Origin: Salticus scenicus
Lineage: Eukaryota; Arthropoda; Arachnida; Araneae; Salticidae
DNA length: 64,000 bases
Assembly: GCA_963930645.1 (NCBI GenBank)
Contig: CAWVNO010001215.1
Location: 248,001-312,000 of the forward strand
Direction: 5' to 3'
The notes under the pieces are model-generated. The model had not been told where the DNA came from. It made no database searches and saw only the letters and a program-made list of their open reading frames with translations. Below are positions 34,879 through 48,500 of the stretch, piece by piece (within the stretch, counting starts at the first letter, position 1; each line of letters starts with the position of its first letter). A program made the translations under genes and the position numbers.

Positions 34879-37242
34879 TTGCTTTGGAATCGACTTTTGA
34901 AAATGAGAGGGCGTAAAATTCGCCCAAAAAATTTGGCGACGATATTGAGCACATGCCTTCATAAAAGGGCTCTCCTGGCCAAATGGTTTAACTTTGGCAG
35001 GTCCCTGCTGTTCTGTTATGAAAGTTGACTTCGTGGGGCAGATTCTGGAAGTGATTGCGATCGCAAAGCTCTATTAGTTGCTTTGGAATCGGCTTTTGAA
35101 AAAAATTCTGTGAAAATCGCAAAAATTTTGGGTATCGAAATCGGGCAAAGTCTCCATAAAAGGGCTCTCCTGGCCAAATGGTTTAACTTTGGCAGGTCCC
35201 TGCTGTTCTGTTATGAAACTAGAATATCTTTTGCAGATTCTGGAAGTGATTGCGATCGCAAAGCTCTATTAGTTGCTTTGGAATCGACTTTTGAAAATGA
35301 GAGGGCGTAAAATTCGCCCAAAAAATTTGGCGACGATATTGAGCACATGCCTTCATAAAAGGGCTCTCCTGGCCAAATGGTTTAACTTTGGCAGGTCCCT
35401 GCTGTTCTGTTATGAAAGTAGACTTCGTGGGGCAGATTCTGGAAGTGATTGCGATCGCAAAGCTCTATTAGTTGCTTTGGAATCGGCTTTTGAAAAAAAT
35501 TCTGTGAAAATCGCAAAAATTTTGGGTATCGAAATCGGGCAAAGTCTCCATAAAAGGGCTCTCCTGGCCAAATGGTTTAACTTTGGCAGGTCCCTGCTGT
35601 TCTGTTATGAAACTAGAATATCTTTTGCAGATTCTGGAAGTGATTGCGATCGCAAAGCTCTATTAGTTGCTTTGGAATCGACTTTTGAAAATGAGAGGGC
35701 GTAAAATTCGCCCAAAAAATTTGGCGACGATATTGAGCACATGCCTTCATAAAAGGGCTCTCCTGGCCAAATGGTTTAACTTTGGCAGGTCCCTGCTGTT
35801 CTGTTATGAAAGTAGACTTCGTGGGGCAGATTCTGGAAGTGATTGCGATCGCAAAGCTCTATTAGTTGCTTTGGAATCGGCTTTTGAAAAAAATTCTTTG
35901 AAAATCGGAAAAATTTTGGGTATCGAAATCGGGCAAAGTCTCCATAAAAGGGCTCTCCTGGCCAAATGGTTTAACTTTGGCAGGTCCCTGCTGTTCTGTT
36001 ATGAAACTAGAATATCTTTTGCAGATTCTGGAAGTGATTGCGATCGCAAAGCTCTATTAGTTGCTTTGGAATCGACTTTTGAAAATGAGAGGGCGTAAAA
36101 TTCGCCCAAAAAATTTTGCGACGATATTGAGCACATGCCTTCATAAAAGGGCTCTCCTGGCCAAATGGTTTAACTTTGGCAGGTCCCTGCTGTTCTGTTA
36201 TGAAAGTAGACTTCGTGGGGCAGATTCTGGAAGTGATTGCGATCGCAAAGCTCTATTAGTTGCTTTGGAATCGGCTTTTGAAAAAAATTCTGTGAAAATC
36301 GCAAAAATTTTGGGTATCGAAATCGGGCAAAGTCTCCATAAAAGGGCTCTCCTGGCCAAATGGTTTAACTTTGGCAGGTCCCTGCTGTTCTGTTATGAAA
36401 CTAGAATATCTTTTGCAGATTCTGGAAGTGATTGCGATCGCAAAGCTCTATTAGTTGCTTTGGAATCGACTTTTGAAAATGAGAGGGCGTAAAATTCGCC
36501 CAAAAAATTTGGCGACGATATTGAGCACATGCCTTCATAAAAGGGCTCTCCTGGCCAAATGGTTTAACTTTGGCAGGTCCCTGCTGTTCTGTTATGAAAG
36601 TAGACTTCGTGGGGCAGATTCTGGAAGTGATTGCGATCGCAAAGCTCTATTAGTTGCTTTGGAATCGGCTTTTGAAAAAAATTCTGTGAAAATCGCAAAA
36701 ATTTTGGGTATCGAATTCGGGCAAAGTCTCCATAAAAGGGCTCTCCTGGCCAAATGGTTTAACTTTGTCAGGTCCCTGCTGTTCTGTTATGAAACTAGAA
36801 TATCTTTTGCAGATTCTGGAAGTGATTGCGATCGCAAAGCTCTATTAGTTGCTTTGGAATCGACTTTTGAAAATGAGAGGGCGTAAAATTCGCCCAAAAA
36901 ATTTGGCGACGATATTGAGCACATGCCTTCATAAAAGGGCTCTCCTGGCCAAATGGTTTAACTTTGGCAGGTCCCTGCTGTTCTGTTATGAAAGTAGACT
37001 TCGTGGGGCAGATTCTGGAAGTGATTGCGATCGCAAAGCTCTATTAGTTGCTTTGGAATCGGCTTTTGAAAAAAATTCTGTGAAAATCGCAAAAATTTTG
37101 GGTATCGAAATCGGGCAAAGTCTCCATAAAAGGGCTCTCCTGGCCAAATGGTTTAACTTTGGCAGGTCCCTGCTGTTCTGTTATGAAACTAGAATATCTT
37201 TTGCAGATTCTGGAAGTGATTGCGATCGCAAAGCTCTATTAG

Positions 37243-39212
37243 TTGCTTTGGAATCGACTTTTGAAAATGAGAGGGCGTAAAATTCGCCCAAAAAATTTGG
37301 CGACGATATTGAGCACATGCCTTCATAAAAGGGCTCTCCTGGCCAAATGGTTTAACTTTGGCAGGTCCCTGCTGTTCTGTTATGAAAGTAGACTTCGTGG
37401 GGCAGATTCTGGAAGTGATTGCGACCGCAAAGCTCTATTAGTTGCTTTGGAATCGGCTTTTGAAAAAAATTCTGTGAAAATCGCAAAAATTTTGGGTATC
37501 GAAATCGGGCAAAGTCTCCATAAAAGGGCTCTCCTGGCCAAATGGTTTAACTTTGGCAGGTCCCTGCTGTTCTGTTATGAAACTAGAATATCTTTTGCAG
37601 ATTCTGGAAGTGATTGCGATCGCAAAGCTCTATTAGTTGCTTTGGAATCGGCTTTTGAAAAAAATTCTGTGAAAATCGCAAAAATTTTGGGTATCGAAAT
37701 CGGGCAAAGTCTCCATAAAAGGGCTCTCCTGGCCAAATGGTTTAACTTTGGCAGGTCCCTGCTGTTCTGTTATGAAACTAGAATATCTTTTGCAGATTCT
37801 GGAAGTGATTGCGATCGCAAAGCTCTATTAGTTGCTTTGGAATCGACTTTTGAAAATGAGAGGGCGTAAAATTCGCCCAAAAAATTTGGCGACGATATTG
37901 AGCACATGCCTTCATAAAAGGGCTCTCCTGGCCAAATGGTTTAACTTTGGCAGGTCCCTGCTGTTCTGTTATGAAAGTAGACTTCGTGGGGCAGATTCTG
38001 GAAGTGATTGCGATCGCAAAGCTCTATTAGTTGCTTTGGAATCGGCTTTTGAAAAAAATTCTGTGAAAATCGCAAAAATTTTGGGTATCGAAATCGGGCA
38101 AAGTCTCCATAAAAGGGCTCTCCTGGCCAAATGGTTTAACTTTGGCAGGTCCCTGCTGTTCTGTTATGAAACTAGAATATCTTTTGCAGATTCTGGAAGT
38201 GATTGCGATCGCAAAGCTCTATTAGTTGCTTTGGAATCGACTTTTGAAAATGAGAGGGCGTAAAATTCGCCCAAAAAATTTGGCGACGATATTGAGCACA
38301 TGCCTTCATAAAAGGGCTCTCCTGGCCAAATGGTTTAACTTTGGCAGGTCCCTGCTGTTCTGTTATGAAAGTAGACTTCGTGGGGCAGATTCTGGAAGTG
38401 ATTGCGATCGCAAAGCTCTATTAGTTGCTTTGGAATCGGCTTTTGAAAAAAATTCTTTGAAAATCGGAAAAATTTTGGGTATCGAAATCGGGCAAAGTCT
38501 CCATAAAAGGGCTCTCCTGGCCAAATGGTTTAACTTTGGCAGGTCCCTGCTGTTCTGTTATGAAATTAGAATATCTTTTGCAGATTCTGGAAGTGATTGC
38601 GATCGCAAAGCTCTATTAGTTGCTTTGGAATCGACTTTTGAAAATGAGAGGGCGTAAAATTCGCCCAAAAAATTTGGCGACGATATTGAGACCATGCCTT
38701 CATAAAAGGGCTCTCCTGGCCAAATGGTTTAACTTTGGCAGGTCCCTGCTGTTCTGTTATGAAACTAGAATATCTTTTGCAGATTCTGGAAGTGATTGCG
38801 ATCGCAAAGCTCTATTAGTTGCTTTGGAATCGACTTTTGAAAATGAGAGGGCGTAAAATTCGCCCAAAAAATTTGGCGACGATATTGAGCACATGCCTTC
38901 ATAAAAGGGCTCTCCTGGCCAAATGGTTTAACTTTGGCAGGTCCCTGCTGTTCTGTTATGAAAGTAGACTTCGTGGGGCAGATTCTGGAAGTGATTGCGA
39001 TCGCAAAGCTCTATTAGTTGCTTTGGAATCGGCTTTTGAAAAAAATTCTGTGAAAATCGCAAAAATTTTGGGTATCGAAATCGGGCAAAGTCTCCATAAA
39101 AGGGCTCTCCTGGCCAAATGGTTTAACTTTGGAAAGTCCCTGCTGTTCTGTTATGAAACTAGAATATCTTTTGCAGATTCTGGAAGTGATTGCGATCGCA
39201 AAGCTCTATTAG
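37243..39212 (+). repeat. 1970-bp cassette, copy 3
   Basis: ABB block (A 37243-37441, B 37442-37636, B 37637-37831), AB, marked AB, chimera at 38620-38818, AB with broken dyad arm at 39133-39135. The A monomer also has T to C at 37425, shared with 41759. Confidence 0.9.
38620..38818 (+). repeat. A/B chimeric monomer
   Basis: Copy of the chimera at 34286, including the paired change at 38691-38692. Confidence 0.95.
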
Positions 39213-42200
39213 TTGCTTTGGAATCGACTTTTGAAAATGAGAGGGCGTAAAATTCGCCCAAAAAATTTGGCGACGATATTGAGCACATGCCTTCATAAAA
39301 GGGCTCTCCTGGCCAAATGGTTTAACTTTGGCAGGTCCCTGCTGTTCTGTTATGAAAGTTGACTTCGTGGGGCAGATTCTGGAAGTGATTGCGATCGCAA
39401 AGCTCTATTAGTTGCTTTGGAATCGGCTTTTGAAAAAAATTCTGTGAAAATCGCAAAAATTTTGGGTATCGAAATCGGGCAAAGTCTCCATAAAAGGGCT
39501 CTCCTGGCCAAATGGTTTAACTTTGGCAGGTCCCTGCTGTTCTGTTATGAAACTAGAATATCTTTTGCAGATTCTGGAAGTGATTGCGATCGCAAAGCTC
39601 TATTAGTTGCTTTGGAATCGACTTTTGAAAATGAGAGGGCGTAAAATTCGCCCAAAAAATTTGGCGACGATATTGAGCACATGCCTTCATAAAAGGGCTC
39701 TCCTGGCCAAATGGTTTAACTTTGGCAGGTCCCTGCTGTTCTGTTATGAAAGTAGACTTCGTGGGGCAGATTCTGGAAGTGATTGCGATCGCAAAGCTCT
39801 ATTAGTTGCTTTGGAATCGGCTTTTGAAAAAAATTCTGTGAAAATCGCAAAAATTTTGGGTATCGAAATCGGGCAAAGTCTCCATAAAAGGGCTCTCCTG
39901 GCCAAATGGTTTAACTTTGGCAGGTCCCTGCTGTTCTGTTATGAAACTAGAATATCTTTTGCAGATTCTGGAAGTGATTGCGATCGCAAAGCTCTATTAG
40001 TTGCTTTGGAATCGACTTTTGAAAATGAGAGGGCGTAAAATTCGCCCAAAAAATTTGGCGACGATATTGAGCACATGCCTTCATAAAAGGGCTCTCCTGG
40101 CCAAATGGTTTAACTTTGGCAGGTCCCTGCTGTTCTGTTATGAAAGTAGACTTCGTGGGGCAGATTCTGGAAGTGATTGCGATCGCAAAGCTCTATTAGT
40201 TGCTTTGGAATCGGCTTTTGAAAAAAATTCTTTGAAAATCGGAAAAATTTTGGGTATCGAAATCGGGCAAAGTCTCCATAAAAGGGCTCTCCTGGCCAAA
40301 TGGTTTAACTTTGGCAGGTCCCTGCTGTTCTGTTATGAAACTAGAATATCTTTTGCAGATTCTGGAAGTGATTGCGATCGCAAAGCTCTATTAGTTGCTT
40401 TGGAATCGACTTTTGAAAATGAGAGGGCGTAAAATTCGCCCAAAAAATTTTGCGACGATATTGAGCACATGCCTTCATAAAAGGGCTCTCCTGGCCAAAT
40501 GGTTTAACTTTGGCAGGTCCCTGCTGTTCTGTTATGAAAGTAGACTTCGTGGGGCAGATTCTGGAAGTGATTGCGATCGCAAAGCTCTATTAGTTGCTTT
40601 GGAATCGGCTTTTGAAAAAAATTCTGTGAAAATCGCAAAAATTTTGGGTATCGAAATCGGGCAAAGTCTCCATAAAAGGGCTCTCCTGGCCAAATGGTTT
40701 AACTTTGGCAGGTCCCTGCTGTTCTGTTATGAAACTAGAATATCTTTTGCAGATTCTGGAAGTGATTGCGATCGCAAAGCTCTATTAGTTGCTTTGGAAT
40801 CGACTTTTGAAAATGAGAGGGCGTAAAATTCGCCCAAAAAATTTGGCGACGATATTGAGCACATGCCTTCATAAAAGGGCTCTCCTGGCCAAATGGTTTA
40901 ACTTTGGCAGGTCCCTGCTGTTCTGTTATGAAAGTAGACTTCGTGGGGCAGATTCTGGAAGTGATTGCGATCGCAAAGCTCTATTAGTTGCTTTGGAATC
41001 GGCTTTTGAAAAAAATTCTGTGAAAATCGCAAAAATTTTGGGTATCGAATTCGGGCAAAGTCTCCATAAAAGGGCTCTCCTGGCCAAATGGTTTAACTTT
41101 GTCAGGTCCCTGCTGTTCTGTTATGAAACTAGAATATCTTTTGCAGATTCTGGAAGTGATTGCGATCGCAAAGCTCTATTAGTTGCTTTGGAATCGACTT
41201 TTGAAAATGAGAGGGCGTAAAATTCGCCCAAAAAATTTGGCGACGATATTGAGCACATGCCTTCATAAAAGGGCTCTCCTGGCCAAATGGTTTAACTTTG
41301 GCAGGTCCCTGCTGTTCTGTTATGAAAGTAGACTTCGTGGGGCAGATTCTGGAAGTGATTGCGATCGCAAAGCTCTATTAGTTGCTTTGGAATCGGCTTT
41401 TGAAAAAAATTCTGTGAAAATCGCAAAAATTTTGGGTATCGAAATCGGGCAAAGTCTCCATAAAAGGGCTCTCCTGGCCAAATGGTTTAACTTTGGCAGG
41501 TCCCTGCTGTTCTGTTATGAAACTAGAATATCTTTTGCAGATTCTGGAAGTGATTGCGATCGCAAAGCTCTATTAGTTGCTTTGGAATCGACTTTTGAAA
41601 ATGAGAGGGCGTAAAATTCGCCCAAAAAATTTGGCGACGATATTGAGCACATGCCTTCATAAAAGGGCTCTCCTGGCCAAATGGTTTAACTTTGGCAGGT
41701 CCCTGCTGTTCTGTTATGAAAGTAGACTTCGTGGGGCAGATTCTGGAAGTGATTGCGACCGCAAAGCTCTATTAGTTGCTTTGGAATCGGCTTTTGAAAA
41801 AAATTCTGTGAAAATCGCAAAAATTTTGGGTATCGAAATCGGGCAAAGTCTCCATAAAAGGGCTCTCCTGGCCAAATGGTTTAACTTTGGCAGGTCCCTG
41901 CTGTTCTGTTATGAAACTAGAATATCTTTTGCAGATTCTGGAAGTGATTGCGATCGCAAAGCTCTATTAGTTGCTTTGGAATCGACTTTTGAAAATGAGA
42001 GGGCGTAAAATTCGCCCAAAAAATTTGGCGACGATATTGAGCACATGCCTTCATAAAAGGGCTCTCCTGGCCAAATGGTTTAACTTTGGCAGGTCCCTGC
42101 TGTTCTGTTATGAAAGTAGACTTCGTGGGGCAGATTCTGGAAGTGATTGCGATCGCAAAGCTCTATTAGTTGCTTTGGAATCGGCTTTTGAAAAAAATTC

Positions 42201-43546
42201 TGTGAAAATCGTAAAAATTTTGGGTATCGAAATCGGGCAAAGTCTCCATAAAAGGGCTCTCCTGGCCAAATGGTTTAACTTTGGCAGGTCCCTGCTGTTC
42301 TGTTATGAAACTAGAATATCTTTTGCAGATTCTGAAAGTGATTGCGATCGCAAAGCTCTATTAGTTGCTTTGGAATCGACTTTTGAAAATGAGAGGGCGT
42401 AAAATTCGCCCAAAAAATTTGGCGACGATATTGAGCACATGCCTTCATAAAAGGGCTCTCCTGGCCAAATGGTTTAACTTTGGCAGGTCCCTGCTGTTCT
42501 GTTATGAAAGTAGACTTCGTGGGGCAGATTCTGGAAGTGATTGCGATCGCAAAGCTCTATTAGTTGCTTTGGAATCGGCTTTTGAAAAAAATTCTGTGAA
42601 AATCGCAAAAATTTTGGGTATCGAAATCGGGCAAAGTCTCCATAAAATGGCTCTCCTGGCCAAATGGTTTAACTTTGGCAGGTCCCTGCTGTTCTGTTAT
42701 GAAACTAGAATATCTTTTGCAGATTCTGGAAGTGATTGCGATCGCAAAGCTCTATTAGTTGCTTTGGAATCGACTTTTGAAAATGAGAGGGCGTAAAATT
42801 CGCCCAAAAAATTTGGCGACGATATTGAGCACATGCCTTCATAAAAGGGCTCTCCTGGCCAAATGGTTTAACTTTGGCAGGTCCCTGCTGTTCTGTTATG
42901 AAAGTAGACTTCAAGGGGCAGATTCTGGAAGTGATTGCGATCGCAAAGCTCTATTAGTTGCTTTGGAATCGGCTTTTGAAAAAAATTCTGTGAAAATCGC
43001 AAAAATTTTGGGTATCGAAATCGGGCAAAGTCTCCATAAAAGGGCTCTCCTGGCCAAATGGTTTAACTTTGGCAGGTCCCTGTTGTTCTGTTATGAAACT
43101 AGAATATCTTTTGCAGATTCTGGAAGTGATTGCGATCGCAAAGCTCTATTAGTTGCTTTGGAATCGACTTTTGAAAATGAGAGGGCGTAAAATTCGCCCA
43201 AAAAATTTGGCGACGATATTGAGCACATGCCTTCATAAAAGGGCTCTCCTGGCCAAATGGTTTAACTTTGGCAGGTCCCTGCTGTTCTGTTATGAAAGTA
43301 GACTTCGTGGGGCAGATTCTGGAAGTGATTGCGATCGCAAAGCTCTATTAGTTGCTTTGGAATCGGCTTTTGAAAAAAATTCTGTGAAAATCGCAAAAAT
43401 TTTGGGTATCGAAATCGGGCAAAGTCTCCATAAAAGGGCTCTCCTGGCCAAATGGTTTAACTTTGGAAGGTCCCTGCTGTTCTGTTATGAAACTAGAATA
43501 TCTTTTGCAGATTCTGGAAGTGATTGCGATCGCAAAGCTCTATTAG

Positions 43547-45516
43547 TTGCTTTGGAATCGACTTTTGAAAATGAGAGGGCGTAAAATTCGCCCAAAAAAT
43601 TTGGCGACGATATTGAGCACATGCCTTGATAAAAGGGCTCTCCTGGCCAAATGGTTTAACTTTGGCAGGTCCCTGCTGTTCTGTTATGAAAGTAGACTTC
43701 GTGGGGCAGATTCTGGAAGTGATTGCGATCGCAAAGCTCTATTAGTTGCTTTGGAATCGGCTTTTGAAAAAAATTCTGTGAAAATCGCAAAAATTTTGGG
43801 TATCGAAATCGGGCAAAGTCTCCATAAAAGGGCTCTCCTGGCCAAATGGTTTAACTTTGGCAGGTCCCTGCTGTTCTCTTATGAAACTAGAATATCTTTT
43901 GCAGATTCTGGAAGTGATTGCGATCGCAAAGCTCTATTAGTTGCTTTGGAATCGGCTTTTGAAAAAAATTCTGTGAAAATCGCAAAAATTTTGGGTATCG
44001 AAATCGGGCAAAGTCTCCATAAAAGGGCTCTCCTGGCCAAATGGTTTAACTTTGGCAGGTCCCTGCTGTTCTGTTATAAAACTAGAATATCTTTTGCAGA
44101 TTCTGGAAGTGATTGCGATCGCAAAGCTCTATTAGTTGCTTTGGAATCGACTTTTGAAAATGAGAGGGCGTAAAATTCGCCCAAAAAATTTGGCGACGAT
44201 ATTGAGCACATGCCTTCATAAAAGGGCTCTCCTGGCCAAATGGTTTAACTTTGGCAGGTCCCTGCTGTCCTGTTATGAAAGTAGACTTCGTGGGGCAGAT
44301 TCTGGAAGTGATTGCGATCGCAAAGCTCTATTAGTTGCTTTGGAATCGGCTTTTGAAAAAAATTCTGTGAAAATCGCAAAAATTTTGGGTATCGAAATCG
44401 GGCAAAGTCTCCATAAAAGGGCTCTCCTGGCCAAATGGTTTAACTTTGGCAGGTCCCTGCTGTTCTGTTATGAAACTAGAATATCTTTTGCAGATTCTGG
44501 AAGTGATTGCGATCGCAAAGCTCTATTAGTTGCTTTGGAATCGACTTTTGAAAATGAGAGGGCGTAAAATTCGCCCAAAAAATTTGGCGACGATATTGAG
44601 CACATGCCTTCATAAAAGGGCTCTCCTGGCCAAATGGTTTAACTTTGGCAGGTCCCTGCTGTTCTGTTATGAAAGTAGACTTCGTGGGGCAGATTCTGGA
44701 AGTGATTGCGATCGCAAAGCTCTATTAGTTGCTTTGGAATCGGCTTTTGAAAAAAATTCTTTGAAAATCGGAAAAATTTTGGGTATCGAAATCGGGCAAA
44801 GTCTCCATAAAAGGGCTCTCCTGGCCAAATGGTTTAACTTTGGCAGGTCCCTGCTGTTCTGTTATGAAATTAGAATATCTTTTGCAGATTCTGGAAGTGA
44901 TTGCGATCGCAAAGCTCTATTAGTTGCTTTGGAATCGACTTTTGAAAATGAGAGGGCGTAAAATTCGCCCAAAAAATTTGGCGACGATATTGAGCACATG
45001 CCTTCATAAAAGGGCTCACCTGGCCAAATGGTTTAACTTTGGCAGGTCCCTGCTGTTCTGTTATGAAACTAGAATATCTTTTGCAGATTCTGGAAGTGAT
45101 TGCGATCGCAAAGCTCTATTAGTTGCTTTGGAATCGACTTTTGAAAATGAGAGGGCGTAAAATTCGCCCAAAAAATTTGGCGACGATATTGAGCACATGC
45201 CTTCATAAAAGGGCTCTCCTGGCCAAATGGTTTAACTTTGGCAGGTCCCTGCTGTTCTGTTATGAAAGTAGACTTCGTGGGGCAGATTCTGGAAGTGATT
45301 GCGATCGCAAAGCTCTATTAGTTGCTTTGGAATCGGCTTTTGAAAAAAATTCTGTGAAAATCGCAAAAATTTTGGGTATCGAAATTGGGCAAAGTCTCCA
45401 TAAAAGGGCTCTCCTGGCCAAATGGTTTAACTTTGGAAAGTCCCTGCTGTTCTGTTATGAAACTAGAATATCTTTTGCAGATTCTGGAAGTGATTGCGAT
45501 CGCAAAGCTCTATTAG
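43547..45516 (+). repeat. 1970-bp cassette, copy 4
   Basis: ABB block (A 43547-43745, B 43746-43940, B 43941-44135), AB, AB with the diagnostic trio, chimera at 44924-45122, AB with the broken dyad arm at 45437-45439. It lacks the paired change found in the chimeras at 34286 and 38620. Confidence 0.9.
44924..45122 (+). repeat. A/B chimeric monomer
   Basis: Same junction type as at 30545, with one private change in the shared block at 45018 (CTC to CAC). Confidence 0.95.
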
Positions 45517-48500
45517 TTGCTTTGGAATCGACTTTTGAAAATGAGAGGGCGTAAAATTCGCCCAAAAAATTTGGCAACGATATTGAGCACATGCCTTCAT
45601 AAAAGGGCTCTCCTGGCCAAATGGTTTAACTTTGGCAGGTCCCTGCTGTTCTGTTATGAAAGTAGACTTCGTGGGGCAGATTCTGGAAGTGATTGCGATC
45701 GCAAAGCTGTATTAGTTGCTTTGGAATCGGCTTTTGAAAAAAATTCTGTGAAAATCGCAAAAATTTTGGGTATCGAAATCGGGCAAAGTCTCCATAAAAG
45801 GGCTCTCCTGGCCAAATGGTTTAACTTTGGCAGGTCCCTGCTGTTCTGTTATGAAACTAGAATATCTTTTGCAGATTCTGGAAGTGATTGCGATCGCAAA
45901 GCTCTATTAGTTGCTTTGGAATCGACTTTTGAAAATGAGAGGGCGTAAAATTCGCCCAAAAAATTTGGCGACGATATTGAGCACATGCCTTCATAAAAGG
46001 GCTCTCCTGGCCAAATGGTTTAACTTTGGCAGGTCCCTGCTGTTCTGTTATGAAAGTAGACTTCGTGGGGCAGATTCTGGAAGTGATTGCGATCGCAAAG
46101 CTCTATTAGTTGCTTTGGAATCGGCTTTTGAAAAAAATTCTGTGAAAATCGCAAAAATTTTGGGTATCGAAATCGGGCAAAGTCTCCATAAAAGGGCTCT
46201 CCTGGCCAAATGGTTTAACTTTGGCAGGTCCCTGCTGTTCTGTTATGAAACTAGAATATCTTTTGCAGATTCTGGAAGTGATTGCGATCGCAAAGCTCTA
46301 TTAGTTGCTTTAGAATCGACTTTTGAAAATGATAGGGCGTAAAATTCGCCCAAAAAATTTGGCGACGATATTGAGCACATGCCTTCATAAAAGGGCTCTC
46401 CTGGCCAAATGGTTTAACTTTGGCAGGTCCCTGCTGTTCTGTTATGAAAGTAGACTTCGTGGGGCAGATTCTGGAAGTGATTGCGATCGCAAAGCTCTAT
46501 TAGTTGCTTTGGAATCGGCTTTTGAAAAAAATTCTTTGAAAATCGGAAAAATTTTGGGTATCGAAATCGGGCAAAGTCTCCATAAAAGGGCTCTCCTGGC
46601 CAAATGGTTTAACTTTGGCAGGTCCCTGCTGTTCTGTTATGAAACTAGAATATCTTTTGCAGATTCTGGAAGTGATTGCGATCGCAAAGCTCTATTAGTT
46701 GCTTTGGAATCGACTTTTGAAAATGAGAGGGCGTAAAATTCGCCCAAAAAATTTGGCGACGATATTGAGCACATGCCTTCATAAAAGGGCTCTCCTGGCC
46801 AAATGGTTTAACTTTGGCAGGTCCCTGCTGTTCTGTTATGAAAGTAGACTTCGTGGGGCAGATTCTGGAAGTGATTGCGATCGCAAAGCTCTATTAGTTG
46901 CTTTGGAATCGGCTTTTGAAAAAAATTCTGTGAAAATCGCAAAAATTTTGGGTATCGAAATCGGGCAAAGTCTCCATAAAAGGGCTCTCCTGGCCAAATG
47001 GTTTAACTTTGGCAGGTCCCTGCTGTTCTGTTATGAAACTAGAATATCTTTTGCAGATTCTGGAAGTGATTGCGATCGCAAAGCTCTATTAGTTGCTTTG
47101 GAATCGACTTTTGAAAATGAGAGGGCGTAAAATTCGCCCAAAAAATTTGGCGACGATATTGAGCACATGCCTTCATAAAAGGGCTCTCCTGGCCAAATGG
47201 TTTAACTTTGGCAGGTCCCTGCTGTTCTGTTATGAAAGTAGACTTCGTGGGGCAGATTCTGGAAGTGATTGCGATCGCAAAGCTCTATTAGTTGCTTTGG
47301 AATCGGCTTTTGAAAAAAATTCTGTGAAAATCGCAAAAATTTTGGGTATCGAATTCGGGCAAAGTCTCCATAAAAGGGCTCTCCTGGCCAAATGGTTTAA
47401 CTTTGTCAGGTCCCTGCTGTTCTGTTATGAAACTAGAATATCTTTTGCAGATTCTGGAAGTGATTGCGATCGCAAAGCTCTATTAGTTGCTTTGGAATCG
47501 ACTTTTGAAAATGAGAGGGCGTAAAATTCGCCCAAAAAATTTGGCGACGATATTGAGCACATGCCTTCATAAAAGGGCTCTCCTGGCCAAATGGTTTAAC
47601 TTTGGCAGGTCCCTGCTGTTCTGTTATGAAAGTAGACTTCGTGGGGCAGATTCTGGAAGTGATTGCGATCGCAAAGCTCTATTAGTTGCTTTGGAATCGG
47701 CTTTTGAAAAAAATTCTGTGAAAATCGCAAAAATTTTGGGTATCGAAATCGGGCAAAGTCTCCATAAAAGGGCTCTCCTGGCCAAATGGTTTAACTTTGG
47801 CAGTTCCCTGCTGTTCTGTTATGAAACTAGAATATCTTTTGCAGATTCTGGAAGTGATTGCGATCGCAAAGCTCTATTAGTTGCTTTGGAATCGACTTTT
47901 GAAAATGAGAGGGCGTAAAATTCGCCCAAAAAATTTGGCGACGATATTGAGCACATGCCTTCATAAAAGGGCTCTCCTGGCCAAATGGTTTAACTTTGGC
48001 AGGTCCCTGCTGTTCTGTTATGAAAGTAGACTTCGTGGGGCAGATTCTGGAAGTGATTGCGATCGCAAAGCTCTATTAGTTGCTTTGGAATCGGCTTTTG
48101 AAAAAAATTCTGTGAAAATCGCAAAAATTTTGGGTATCGAAATCGGGCAAAGTCTCCATAAAAGGGCTCTCCTGGCCAAATGGTTTAACTTTGGCAGGTC
48201 CCTGCTGTTCTGTTATGAAACTAGAATATCTTTTGCAGATTCTGGAAGTGATTGCGATCGCAAAGCTCTATTAGTTGCTTTGCAATCGACTTTTGAAAAT
48301 GAGAGGGCGTAAAATTCGCCCAAAAAATTTGGCGACGATATTGAGCACATGCCTTCATAAAAGGGCTCTCCTGGCCAAATGGTTTAACTTTGGCAGGTCC
48401 CTGCTGTTCTGTTATGAAAGTAGACTTCGTGGGGCAGATTCTGGAAGTGATTGCGATCGCAAAGCTCTATTAGTTGCTTTGGAATCGGCTTTTGAAAAAA

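Larger units (their letters stand above)
32909..37242 (+). repeat. 4334-bp internal tandem duplication, copy 1
   Basis: Exactly 11 x 394 bp. It shares with the next 4334 bp the CA to AC change at 34357-34358, an A to T at 35026, a G to T at 36117, an A to T at 36716, a G to T at 36768 and a T to C at 37425, each repeated 4334 bp later. It starts with the 1970-bp cassette. The last marker lies just beyond the stated end, so the exact breakpoint cannot be fixed within repeated sequence. Confidence 0.9.
37243..41576 (+). repeat. 4334-bp internal tandem duplication, copy 2
   Basis: Second copy of the 11-unit block, carrying all shared markers at 38691-38692, 39360, 40451, 41050, 41102 and 41759. 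By eye the two copies are nearly identical. The right copy of the larger duplication lacks 38691, 39360, 40451 and 41759, so this internal duplication is the younger event. Confidence 0.9.
32121..42758 (+). repeat. Large tandem duplication, left copy (expanded)
   Basis: The left half of a tandem duplication whose right copy is 42759-49062. Markers at its left end, 32445 (C to T) and 32829 (C to A), recur at 43083 and 43467, 10638 bp away. Markers at its right end, 42212 (C to T), 42335 (G to A) and 42648 (G to T), recur 6304 bp away at 48516, 48639 and 48952. The difference, 4334 bp, is exactly the internal tandem duplication found inside this copy. Confidence 0.85.
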
